9,390 nucleotides of DNA, taken from NCBI GenBank assembly GCA_943354075.1, contig CALRBL010000015.1:1-9390 (forward strand), read 5' to 3'. Below are positions 1 through 5,500 of the stretch, in pieces. Position 1 is the stretch's first letter. Each line of letters starts with the position of its first letter. A program made the position numbers and the translations under genes. This DNA is from Candidatus Nomurabacteria bacterium. Its GTDB lineage: Bacteria > Patescibacteriota > Minisyncoccia > Phycocordibacterales > CALRBL01. The notes beneath the pieces were generated by a model. That model did no database searches, had not been told where the DNA came from, and worked only from the letters and a program-made list of their open reading frames with translations.

Positions 1-563
1 ATGATAAAAGCTACACACATACCAAACTTTCGAATCTTGCGAATGATGAGCATACCGATGATGAACACCGCGGGAAGCATGTAGGGAGTACCTACCCACC
101 ACACAACATTTCCACTATCAAAAAATACTTCGACGACTGGCATGGTGCCACGAAATATCGCGGTGGCACCAACCGCAAACGCGCCGATTGCAACAGGATT
201 AAAAATGTGACGCTTGTTCCATGTGATGAAATATTTTGAAGCCATCGCAATGAGTGCTGCAAATGCAGCAGTAGCAGCGTCTCCAAAAGTGACCGAGGGA
301 AACATCAGGAAATACAAAATAAGGGCGGTGATAGTCCATGACTCGACATTGATGGGTGCAGAAAACAACTTAGCAAAAAGACTGTTGGAGACATAGCAAA
401 CAACCATAATAACGACAAAAGAATACACGTAAGACATTCCTCCATGATGAAGAACTCCTGTAAACGCAAGAACGAGAGAATAGAGAACAAGTGAAAGAAG
501 AGCAAGCATCACCAAGCGATACATAGTGATGGAGTTCAGAAATCGATCAATCGGAGAAAACAT
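1..563 (-). CDS. NqrB/RnfD-like membrane protein, N-terminal part (3' end outside window)
   Basis: The minus frame is open from an ATG at 563 to the window edge, giving 187 residues without a stop. It is strongly hydrophobic, with about five membrane segments near residues 15-35, 45-62, 76-92, 95-110 and 155-175. The stretch KYFITWNKRHIFNPVAIG (110-127) resembles the conserved FNP segment of NqrB/RnfD (NQR2_RnfD_RnfE family), which are flavin-carrying membrane subunits of Na+/H+-coupled redox pumps. From family memory, similar proteins in Patescibacteria often carry a C-terminal ferredoxin-NADP reductase-like domain; that part would lie outside the window, so it is only an expectation. The flavinylated Thr motif of RnfD is not visible in this part. 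It is the last visible gene of the sigma factor/G6PDH cluster, 10 bases after the small helical protein. No Shine-Dalgarno site precedes the ATG. The membrane redox role is an inference. Confidence 0.75.
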   Translation of the reverse strand, partial: MFSPIDRFLNSITMYRLVMLALLSLVLYSLVLAFTGVLHHGGMSYVYSFVVIMVVCYVSNSLFAKLFSAPINVESWTITALILYFLMFPSVTFGDAATAAFAALIAMASKYFITWNKRHIFNPVAIGAFAVGATAIFRGTMPVVEVFFDSGNVVWWVGTPYMLPAVFIIGMLIIRKIRKFGMCVAFI

Positions 564-570
564 CTTGATG

Positions 571-576
571 ACTTTA
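571..576 (-). promoter_or_regulatory. Possible -10 box (TAAAGT) for the RnfD-like gene
   Basis: On the minus strand TAAAGT is followed by 7 bases and then the ATG at 563, which would give a leaderless or nearly leaderless message. It overlaps the stop codon of the upstream small gene. There is no clear -35 and no TGn extension, so this is a weak call supported mainly by the same geometry at other genes here. Confidence 0.25.
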
Positions 577-798
577 CTGTATCGCCTTAAGATCGTTCTC
601 GTATTTTTTCATCACTTCCATCGTCGCCTTCATTTGATCGGTGTTTCCCGCATCCATCTTAGCTTTCACTTCGACAGCAATCTTTTGGAATAATTCAGGG
701 TTCTTTGTGATCATATTAATCATTTTCTCCTGATCTTCTTTAGGCACATCCTTCATCTGACGTTCAATCATCTTTCGCATTAAAAAATCTTTTATCAT
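574..798 (-). CDS. Small conserved-type helical hypothetical protein (74 aa)
   Basis: This 74-residue, charged, Met- and Lys-rich protein (MIKDFLMRKM...) is predicted to be almost all helix, with no signal peptide, membrane segment or cysteine. The motif TKNPELFQKIA (31-41) and the amphipathic stretches around it suggest a small helical bundle. I recall similar unnamed short proteins in Parcubacteria but cannot name a family. The ATG at 798 is preferred over an in-frame ATG at 834, because that one would overlap the end of G6PDH and would put the AGGAG at 801-805 inside the coding region. That AGGAG is only 2 bases from the chosen ATG, closer than normal. The gene sits 13 bases after G6PDH and 10 bases before the RnfD-like gene, so co-transcription is likely. 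Function unknown. Confidence 0.75.
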   Translation of the reverse strand: MIKDFLMRKMIERQMKDVPKEDQEKMINMITKNPELFQKIAVEVKAKMDAGNTDQMKATMEVMKKYENDLKAIQ

Positions 799-805
799 AA
801 CTCCT

Positions 806-814
806 ACTTTATCA
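806..814 (-). promoter_or_regulatory. Possible extended -10 (TGA-TAAAGT) before the small helical gene
   Basis: TG-A-TAAAGT on the minus strand ends 7 bases before the ATG at 798. The TGA is also the stop codon of G6PDH. An AGGAG (801-805) fills the gap to the start codon, so translation could be leaderless or use an unusually close Shine-Dalgarno site. No -35 was recognised. It is suggestive only because the same arrangement recurs upstream of mltG and G6PDH. Confidence 0.3.
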
Positions 815-1870
815 CAAAAAATAAGCTTCATCACTTCCCACTGGATAGGTGAAAAAAGTCTTTGTTTCCTTCACCTTTTCGATTTCTTCGATGAATTTCC
901 ACGACAAAAGCACTTCTTCGTCTGAAAGAAAATTCTCTATGCGACCATTGAATGCATCGAGAAGAACAGTTTCGTATGCAACAGGTCCCCCCGAAAGGCG
1001 GATTTCTTTTTCAGGTTTTTCACTCCCCTCTTTAAAACCTATCCATATCCGCGCAAGGTTTTGAGAGAGTCCTTTGCCGGAACGAAGAACAATCTCAGGT
1101 GTTTGATCGTCACCATCAAGATCAGAGAGAATCGCGGGGATAGAAAAAAATGTTTCTATTTTGTCATAGCCTTCATAATGTCCGAATACATATTTTGAAG
1201 TATCGGGATCGAGCGAAAGCCGATGAAGCACCTCTTCGCGTTTCCCTTCCCCTTTGAAAAAAGTTGCGAGCATAAAAAGAAGATGATTCTGTCCTATATC
1301 ACGAAGCGCTCCCACCGAATCATAAAAACCACCACGACTCTCAACAGTTGCAGTTTCCAATATTTCAAAAATAACTTTTCTAATATCCGACTCAACACTC
1401 AATTCTCGAAGCTCTTTCTTCCCCGCATAGTGATCGACTTTCAAACATTGGTCCGCCCGAAACGACTCGTTAACAACTTCCATAAGCGAACTCGCATCAG
1501 CAAAACTTGTACCGAACGGTTTCTCAGCAAGAATGAGACGAGATCCAATCACGTCTTCTTTGGTCACCAGACCAGATGAAGCAATTGAAACAAGCACATC
1601 TCGAGATGCTTCAGGAGGAAGAGCAAGATAAAAAAACTGCTTCACATTGGGACGAAGTATCTTTTTAAGTTTTAAGAAATCTTCATGTTCCGAATACGAT
1701 CCGACAATGTGTTCGTAAGAAAAAGGCACCTCGTGTTGTTTAGGGCTACGAGAAAATCCGATGAGTCGCACATCATCAGGAATCTTTTTTTCTTGATAGA
1801 GATTTCGGAGTGCAGGAATAAGTTTGGTTTCAGCCAAATGTCCTGAAATACCGAATATAACGATGTCCAT
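812..1870 (-). CDS. zwf: Glucose-6-phosphate 1-dehydrogenase, shortened
   Basis: This enzyme would oxidise glucose-6-phosphate to 6-phosphogluconolactone with NADP+, the first step of the oxidative pentose phosphate pathway, in the cytoplasm. The N-terminal Rossmann fold has GISGHLAETK (7-16, the GASGDL motif of the family) and RLIGFSRS (35-42, second strand and its Arg). EKPFG (116-120) is the conserved cofactor-side motif. DHYAGK (146-151) matches the substrate motif DHYLGK, giving Asp146 and phosphate-binding His147. GALRDIGQNH (187-196) carries the catalytic His196, so the Asp-His dyad is present. LRSGKGL (262-268) and the LLDAFNGR region (303-310) complete the C-terminal domain. At 352 residues it is well below the usual 450-510; the segment between DHYAGK and GGFYD is about 30 residues, clearly shorter than usual. 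The usual Glu after the Lys is Lys152. Only 2 bases follow the anti-sigma gene. Confidence 0.88.
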   Translation of the reverse strand: MDIVIFGISGHLAETKLIPALRNLYQEKKIPDDVRLIGFSRSPKQHEVPFSYEHIVGSYSEHEDFLKLKKILRPNVKQFFYLALPPEASRDVLVSIASSGLVTKEDVIGSRLILAEKPFGTSFADASSLMEVVNESFRADQCLKVDHYAGKKELRELSVESDIRKVIFEILETATVESRGGFYDSVGALRDIGQNHLLFMLATFFKGEGKREEVLHRLSLDPDTSKYVFGHYEGYDKIETFFSIPAILSDLDGDDQTPEIVLRSGKGLSQNLARIWIGFKEGSEKPEKEIRLSGGPVAYETVLLDAFNGRIENFLSDEEVLLSWKFIEEIEKVKETKTFFTYPVGSDEAYFL

Positions 1871-1872
1871 TT

Positions 1873-2706
1873 CTACAGTATATCAGAGAGGTCTGACGGC
1901 CGAATAGCAGCCGAGCTAGACGCGGAAACTGTGGTTGAGGCGGTTGTTGTAGCAGAATTTATTTCGATAGGAAGTTCTGGGGTGCTTGAAGCGGTTGAAG
2001 TTGCGGTTTCAGTCGAAGGAGTAGAAGAAGCTTCTCCAGCGGCAACAGCTACATCATCCCCGATAATTTCAAGCTCGTCTTTTACTTCGTTTACTTTTGT
2101 GATGAGTGCATCGATACTTTCATCAGTTGATGAAGAAGAGACACTACTCGAAGCAATAATATTGAGCGTGACCTCATATGCTTCAATAGAACTTGAAAGA
2201 TCATCAATCACTTCTTTGACGGTGGCAGTGGCATTTTCAGATGCGAGAGTTGCGATGTTCTCCTTGATAGTTTCGCTGTGCTTTTCGATATTATTCTCGA
2301 TGATAGTCTGTGTCTCTGCATTTAACTTACCTGTTTTTGAAAGTGTTTCGGCTTCTTCGAGGCGTTTCTCGGTACGCTTAACCTCAACTTTCACTTTAGC
2401 ATCAGCGGAAACAGCAACAAAACTTTGGATTTCTTCGTTAACATTCACTTTTATAGAATAGAGAGCTTCCCCAGGAAGTGCGCTCGCTGCAGCAAAGGAA
2501 GTACCTCCGCTTGTAAGAACAAAGGCGACAATAACTGCCGCAACGACAATTCTCTGACGATACTCCATGACCATAAGGAAGAATGAGTACGGAGAAGGAA
2601 TACCGGAAGGACCGAGGATGCGGGAAAGCATGGCACGCTTTTCATGCGCCGTCATTTTGACGTCGTTAGCTTTTCGTATGAATTTTTTGAGCCATCTGTT
2701 TTTCAT
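1873..2706 (-). CDS. DUF5667-domain membrane protein, probable anti-sigma factor
   Basis: A 277-residue single-pass membrane protein. Residues 1-50 form a basic cytoplasmic segment (including MTAHEKRAMLSRIL, 18-31), the expected site of contact with the sigma factor. Residues 52-72 are a membrane helix ending in FAAA, and ALPGEALYSIKVNVNEE (76-92) opens a DUF5667 domain. The helical, coiled region 93-215 includes RTEKRLEEAE (111-120). Residues 222-268 are a Ser/Thr/Ala-rich low-complexity tail. DUF5667 proteins commonly sit downstream of ECF-type sigma genes, and here the start overlaps the sigma stop as ATGA, which suggests translational coupling and near-equal amounts. The inferred role is membrane sequestration of the sigma factor with an outside sensor part. 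No zinc-binding anti-sigma motif (HxxxCxxC) is present, so the anti-sigma role rests on context and domain family. Confidence 0.72.
   Translation of the reverse strand: MKNRWLKKFIRKANDVKMTAHEKRAMLSRILGPSGIPSPYSFFLMVMEYRQRIVVAAVIVAFVLTSGGTSFAAASALPGEALYSIKVNVNEEIQSFVAVSADAKVKVEVKRTEKRLEEAETLSKTGKLNAETQTIIENNIEKHSETIKENIATLASENATATVKEVIDDLSSSIEAYEVTLNIIASSSVSSSSTDESIDALITKVNEVKDELEIIGDDVAVAAGEASSTPSTETATSTASSTPELPIEINSATTTASTTVSASSSAAIRPSDLSDIL
1877..1885 (-). promoter_or_regulatory. Extended -10 (TGA-TATACT) for a leaderless G6PDH message
   Basis: On the minus strand TG-A-TATACT lies inside the last codons of the DUF5667 gene and ends exactly 6 bases before the G6PDH ATG. No Shine-Dalgarno sequence is present between the box and the ATG, and no -35 is evident, as expected for an extended -10. 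If used, transcription would start at or within a base of the ATG, giving G6PDH a supply independent of the sigma/anti-sigma transcript. Confidence 0.5.
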
Positions 2707-3209
2707 TTTTTTATATAAATCTTTCTCAATTTCTCAAGTGCTCTATGAAGCCGAACTGAGATATTATTTTCTTTTTCACCCAGCATCTCTGCGATCTCGG
2801 TGACTGACAAGTCGTTAACGAATCGGAGAATGATGACTTCTCGATACTTTTCTTCAAGTTTGGCGGTTTTTTCGAGGATACGCTCGGCTTCTAGCCGGTC
2901 GGTACTACGTCCTACGGTTTCGTAGGTAGCATCGAAGCCAACTTCTTGAAGCTCATCCAAGGAAAGCGCCTTTTTCTTCCTATACCAGTCGGTGATCGCG
3001 TTGCGGACCGCGGCATACAAGAAGGCCTTAGGATTTTCGAATATTTGCCCATTTTGCATCGAAACCCAAGCTTTCATGAAGACTTCCTGAACGATTTCGA
3101 GAGACTGCTCTCTTAACCCTGTTTTGAAGAAACAATACCTAAAAAGATCATCTGAATACTTCTCGTAAAGATCGAGAAACTGCTTTTTATTGTCTTTTTC
3201 GTTTGACAT
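2703..3209 (-). CDS. ECF-like sigma-70 family RNA polymerase sigma factor
   Basis: A 168-residue protein with two sigma domains. Region 2 spans about 12-80: DLFRYCFFKTG (21-31), VQEVFMKAW (40-48, the DxF/W core contact) and FLYAAVRNAITDWYRKKK (63-80, -10 recognition). Region 4 spans about 110-163: KYREVIILRFVNDLSVTEIA (121-140), then the recognition helix EKENNISVRLHRALEKLRK (145-163). Region 1.1 and region 3 are absent, as in group 4 sigma factors. It would direct RNA polymerase to a small promoter set, probably held in check by the membrane protein encoded just downstream. It starts at ATG 3209, 68 bases from the divergent mltG start; the shared upstream region shows only weak candidates (TATCGT ending 8 bases before the ATG). 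No Shine-Dalgarno site is seen. Its target promoters cannot be read from this window. Confidence 0.88.
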   Translation of the reverse strand: MSNEKDNKKQFLDLYEKYSDDLFRYCFFKTGLREQSLEIVQEVFMKAWVSMQNGQIFENPKAFLYAAVRNAITDWYRKKKALSLDELQEVGFDATYETVGRSTDRLEAERILEKTAKLEEKYREVIILRFVNDLSVTEIAEMLGEKENNISVRLHRALEKLRKIYIKK

Positions 3210-3262
3210 ACTTTATGACGATAGTGAAGAGCTATTATTACATCGAAGAGGAACTTCTTCTG

Positions 3263-3271
3263 TGTTATAAT
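3263..3271 (+). promoter_or_regulatory. Extended -10 (TGT-TATAAT) for leaderless mltG
   Basis: TG-T-TATAAT is a perfect extended -10 and ends 6 bases before the ATG at 3278. At the usual start distance the RNA would begin at the ATG itself. The bases between hold no Shine-Dalgarno sequence. At 17 bases upstream TCGAAG (3243-3248) matches the -35 consensus in only three positions, which an extended -10 can tolerate. Confidence 0.7.
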
Positions 3272-3277
3272 CTACCC

Positions 3278-4075
3278 ATGAGTATCGGTAAGAACATTAT
3301 AGCATTTGCTGCCATTCTCTCCATGGGTGCGGGATTGTTCTTTTTTGCCTCAAAGAACGATATTGTCGCCCTCTTTGGGGAGAAGGTAGATTTCTTCGCT
3401 ATGTACCAAAATCTTGGAAATCCTTACATCCGCTATGTTCGTATACCTGCCGGTCTGCGCAAAGAAGAAGTTGCCGACATCTACGGCAAGGTTCTGGCAT
3501 GGAATAACCAAGATCGCAAAGACTTCTTGAATGAAAATGAAGAAACAGCGACCGATCTTGAAGGGTACTATTTCCCTTCCACCTATGTTCTCCCTATGGA
3601 TGCAAGCGGTGAGGAAGTGAAAGACAAAATGCTCCAGACTTTCAACAAGAATGTTACCGTTTTGAGCAAAGACAAGATCAACGTCGATACGGCTCTTAAA
3701 ATCGCCTCTCTCATCCAACGTGAAGCCGCTGGCAAGCAAGATATGAATCTCATTTCTGGAATTATTTGGAATCGCATCTGGGCAGGAATGAGTCTGGATA
3801 TCGACGCAACTCTTCAATATGCGAAAGGGAGCGAGAAAAAATGGTGGCCAGTAGTACTTTCTGCTGACAAACAAATTGCCTCCCCTTACAACACCTACAA
3901 AAACACAGGACTTCCTCCAACCCCCATCGCGAGTCCCGGACTTGCCGCTATCGAAGCTGCCTACAATCCGCAAAAAACAAGTTGTCTCTTCTATTTCCAC
4001 GATGACAATCGCCTAATTCACTGTTCAAAAACCTATGCAGAACATCAGAGAGGTGTAGAAGAGTACTTACGATAA
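3278..4075 (+). CDS. mltG: Endolytic murein transglycosylase MltG (YceG-like)
   Basis: MltG cuts nascent peptidoglycan strands at the membrane and so helps set glycan chain length. This 265-residue form has an N-terminal membrane anchor (7-25), a short LysM-like region (about 52-90, with IPAGLRKEEVADI) and the YceG catalytic domain. Recognised motifs are LEGYYFPSTY (94-103), ASLIQREAAG (143-152) with the expected catalytic Glu149, WNRIWAGMSLDIDATLQY (164-181), SPYNTY (202-207), GLPPTPIASPG (211-221), AIEAAYNP (224-231) and the late His248/Glu255-His256 region. It is shorter than the usual 330-380 residues but every catalytic-domain motif is there. An upstream in-frame ATG at 3203 is rejected because it would overlap the sigma gene and place the TATAAT inside the coding region. 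Divergent from the sigma factor gene; monocistronic or read into the 103-residue gene. Confidence 0.9.
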   Translation: MSIGKNIIAFAAILSMGAGLFFFASKNDIVALFGEKVDFFAMYQNLGNPYIRYVRIPAGLRKEEVADIYGKVLAWNNQDRKDFLNENEETATDLEGYYFPSTYVLPMDASGEEVKDKMLQTFNKNVTVLSKDKINVDTALKIASLIQREAAGKQDMNLISGIIWNRIWAGMSLDIDATLQYAKGSEKKWWPVVLSADKQIASPYNTYKNTGLPPTPIASPGLAAIEAAYNPQKTSCLFYFHDDNRLIHCSKTYAEHQRGVEEYLR

Positions 4076-4091
4076 AAACTAAAAATTTTTT

Positions 4092-4100
4092 TGATACACT
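4092..4100 (+). promoter_or_regulatory. Extended -10 (TGA-TACACT) for the 103-aa gene
   Basis: TG-A-TACACT lies in the 63-base gap after mltG and ends 38 bases before the ATG at 4139. That predicts a 5' leader of about 30 bases that contains the ribosome binding site. An A5-T7 run lies just upstream (4081-4092) and could act as an AT-rich upstream element. Confidence 0.4.
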
Positions 4101-4124
4101 TAACATCGAACCTCGACTAAAAAG

Positions 4125-4131
4125 AAAGGAG
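4125..4131 (+). promoter_or_regulatory. Strong Shine-Dalgarno site AAAGGAG
   Basis: AAAGGAG sits 7 bases before the ATG at 4139, ideal spacing. It is one of only two well-placed Shine-Dalgarno sites in the window and fixes the start of the 103-residue protein. Confidence 0.75.
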
Positions 4132-4138
4132 TACAGCG

Positions 4139-4450
4139 ATGAAAAGAATAAAGTGGGACGGTCTCTGGACCGCCACAACGCTTGTGGAATTTGCTGACAA
4201 GGCACTTCGAAAAGGATTTCCAAGATGTGTAGGCATCAAGATGAAAGCGGGGTTTAGAATCGTTCGCGAGATATATGGCGAATCAAAGAAATCTAAGGAG
4301 CTTGAAGAAACCATCATCATGACCGGAAGGACGGTGAGGCACGGAAAAGTAGAGATCCGAATCACCCTTATCCTTAGATGGCCCAAGCAAACTCCCCACC
4401 ACATCTCGGTATCCCGAATAAACAAGGAAGTACATTTCCGCATAGTGTGA
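4139..4450 (+). CDS. Unrecognised 103-aa basic protein
   Basis: I do not recognise a family. The protein is rich in Lys/Arg, has a single Cys (30), three Trp (6, 10, 81), no signal peptide and no membrane segment. The second half, KVEIRITLILRW (70-81), looks like amphipathic beta strands, and ISVSRINKEVHFRIV (89-103) another pair, so a small alpha (about 11-25, 37-58) plus beta fold is plausible. That it is a real gene is supported by the -10 upstream, a well-spaced AAAGGAG site and a perfect hairpin terminator just after the stop. It forms its own transcription unit between mltG and the convergent C39 peptidase gene. The basic charge could suit nucleic-acid binding, but nothing in the sequence shows that. 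A long antisense frame also exists here but has no such signals. Confidence 0.72.
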   Translation: MKRIKWDGLWTATTLVEFADKALRKGFPRCVGIKMKAGFRIVREIYGESKKSKELEETIIMTGRTVRHGKVEIRITLILRWPKQTPHHISVSRINKEVHFRIV

Positions 4451-4452
4451 TT

Positions 4453-4490
4453 CCCCATTTGCAGTTTGCACTGCAAATGGGGTTTCTTTT
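4453..4490 (+). terminator. Intrinsic terminator of the 103-aa gene
   Basis: A 13-bp perfect stem (CCCCATTTGCAGT at 4453-4465 pairing with 4470-4482) with a TTGC loop is followed by TTTCTTTT. It begins two bases after the stop codon. On the other strand the same hairpin lies about 20 bases beyond the C39 peptidase stop but lacks a T-run there, so it is mainly a plus-strand terminator and perhaps a 3' protective hairpin for the convergent message. Confidence 0.92.
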
Positions 4491-4500
4491 GTCATACTAT

Positions 4501-5301
4501 TTAAGAAACAATCACCGACATATTATCCAACATCCCCCACTCCAACAAAAATCGTTCGGTGCTCATTTTTACTTTTCCATATAAAGGATCCATGAGAATA
4601 ATCGAACTTGGATTATCGATATCACCCACATATCCAATCACAATCCGTGCATGTTCTCCAGGAAATGCTTTCACACGATCGCCCTCGGGTGTGTACCAAT
4701 TGATTTCATACTTACTTGAAAGTAGACCCCATACAATGACTGGATTACCGTTCTTCACTTGATGCAATAATTTCTCCAAACTTGGGTTCTTCATTATTTT
4801 TGCAGAAGAACTATATTCTTGTGCTAGCTCCTCGATAGGTTGGTTGTACACTCCATATCCCGTACCGAAAAATATCGATCCATTGATATTTCCAACAAAT
4901 CCTTTCTGAGGATCACCCCAAATATTTTCAGGAGATCGTGGTGTGGTAGTGCTGAATGCAAGCTTTTCAAGAAGCTCGTCTTCAGTGACATCAATTCCAA
5001 GATAATTAAGAGACATGCGGAGTGCGGCCGCCTCACAAGTAAGCGCGTGTTCTTGTCGTCTGAAATCTATAGGGAGAAAAATCTTCTCACGAAATATAAG
5101 AGATGCAACTTGATCACTACCACGAAGAATTGCCTTATTAAAAAAGTCTCCTCTATTATTTATTTCTTGATCATAAAAATACTCCTTACCTACTTCTCGC
5201 TCTCCTTTAGGTAGATTGAAATAGTATGAATGCACACTCAGCACAGCTCCCGTCACTAAAATAAAAAGTAGTATTATAAAAACTCGCTTTTTAAGGCTCA
5301 T
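4501..5301 (-). CDS. Membrane-anchored C39-family (papain-like) cysteine peptidase
   Basis: A 266-residue protein with a signal anchor (residues 6-24: a hydrophobic run after MSLKKR) and then an extracytoplasmic domain resembling Peptidase_C39_2 proteins. QEHALTCEAAALRMSL (83-98) carries the oxyanion-hole Gln83 and nucleophile Cys89, GEHARIVIGY (215-224) carries His217, and ILMDPLYGK (235-243) carries Asp238, so the full catalytic set is present. This family is related to the bacteriocin-processing C39 peptidases, but no ABC transporter or double-glycine leader peptide is seen next to it. The substrate is unknown; cell-wall or surface-protein processing are possibilities only. It lies 60 bases downstream of tRNA-Ala on the same strand and converges on the 103-residue gene. 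No Shine-Dalgarno site precedes the ATG. Confidence 0.82.
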   Translation of the reverse strand: MSLKKRVFIILLFILVTGAVLSVHSYYFNLPKGEREVGKEYFYDQEINNRGDFFNKAILRGSDQVASLIFREKIFLPIDFRRQEHALTCEAAALRMSLNYLGIDVTEDELLEKLAFSTTTPRSPENIWGDPQKGFVGNINGSIFFGTGYGVYNQPIEELAQEYSSSAKIMKNPSLEKLLHQVKNGNPVIVWGLLSSKYEINWYTPEGDRVKAFPGEHARIVIGYVGDIDNPSSIILMDPLYGKVKMSTERFLLEWGMLDNMSVIVS

Positions 5302-5307
5302 GTATTT

Positions 5308-5313
5308 ATGATA
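5308..5313 (-). promoter_or_regulatory. -10 box (TATCAT) for leaderless C39 peptidase message
   Basis: On the minus strand TATCAT ends exactly 6 bases before the ATG at 5301, the same spacing as for mltG and G6PDH. TG directly abuts the box, so it is one base off an extended -10. There is no good -35 and no Shine-Dalgarno site. Readthrough from the tRNA promoter could also supply this gene. Confidence 0.45.
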
Positions 5314-5361
5314 CAGGAATAAGGTGATTTAATCTAACTGAACTGGGTGACTCTTCTAATG

Positions 5362-5434
5362 TGGACCCGACAGGACTCGAACCTGCCACCCCCTCAGTGC
5401 AAATGAGGTGCTCTACCAGATGAGCTACGGGCCC
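5362..5434 (-). tRNA. tRNA-Ala (anticodon UGC)
   Basis: A complete 73-base cloverleaf on the minus strand. The acceptor stem GGGCCCG/CGGGTCC contains the G3-U70 pair that marks alanine tRNAs. The D arm is GCTC-ATCTGGTA-GAGC. The anticodon arm is CCTCA-TTTGCAC-TGAGG with TGC as anticodon. The variable loop is GGGTG, the T arm GCAGG-TTCGAGT-CCTGT, and the discriminator base A73. The genome sequence after A73 is CAT, so CCA is not encoded and must be added by a nucleotidyltransferase. No T-rich terminator follows. Confidence 0.97.
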
Positions 5435-5462
5435 AAAACCCCTTAAAAATGGGATGAAACGC

Positions 5463-5490
5463 ATTATACCTATTGCATATGAAAAAGCAA
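5463..5490 (-). promoter_or_regulatory. Promoter of tRNA-Ala (TTGCTT-16-TATAAT)
   Basis: On the minus strand a TTGCTT -35 (5485-5490) and a perfect TATAAT -10 (5463-5468) are 16 bases apart. The start would fall near 5456, about 20 bases before the mature tRNA 5' end, leaving a short leader for RNase P to remove. Confidence 0.75.
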
Positions 5491-5500
5491 AGCGCATACT
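5473..5500 (+). promoter_or_regulatory. Possible promoter of the YggT gene (TTGCAT-16-CATACT)
   Basis: TTGCAT (5473-5478) and CATACT (5495-5500) are 16 bases apart, and the second ends 6 bases before the ATG at 5507, again the leaderless spacing. CATACT lacks the first T of a normal -10, so this is weaker than the others. It overlaps the tRNA promoter on the opposite strand, so polymerases at the two sites would compete. Confidence 0.35.

Noticed and set aside
799..834. Longer start (86 aa) for the small helical protein
   Set aside because: The extra 12 residues overlap the G6PDH coding end and carry the AGGAG inside the gene; the ATG at 798 fits better.
1931..2461. Long plus-strand frame (176 aa) opposite the DUF5667 gene
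   Set aside because: It is antisense to the Ser/Thr/Ala-rich and coiled part of the DUF5667 protein. Its Val/Ser/Ala-rich sequence is the mirror of that low-complexity coding, and no start signal or known motif supports it.
3203..3277. Upstream in-frame ATG extension of mltG (25 extra residues)
   Set aside because: It would overlap the divergent sigma gene, place the perfect TATAAT inside the coding region and put 25 polar/aromatic residues before a normal membrane anchor.
3350..4000. Minus-strand frame (216 aa) opposite mltG
   Set aside because: It is fully antisense to a clear MltG catalytic domain, and its sequence shows no recognisable motif or promoter.
4117..4476. Minus-strand frame (119 aa) opposite the 103-aa gene
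   Set aside because: It runs through the terminator hairpin and has no ribosome binding site; the plus-strand frame has promoter, Shine-Dalgarno site and terminator.
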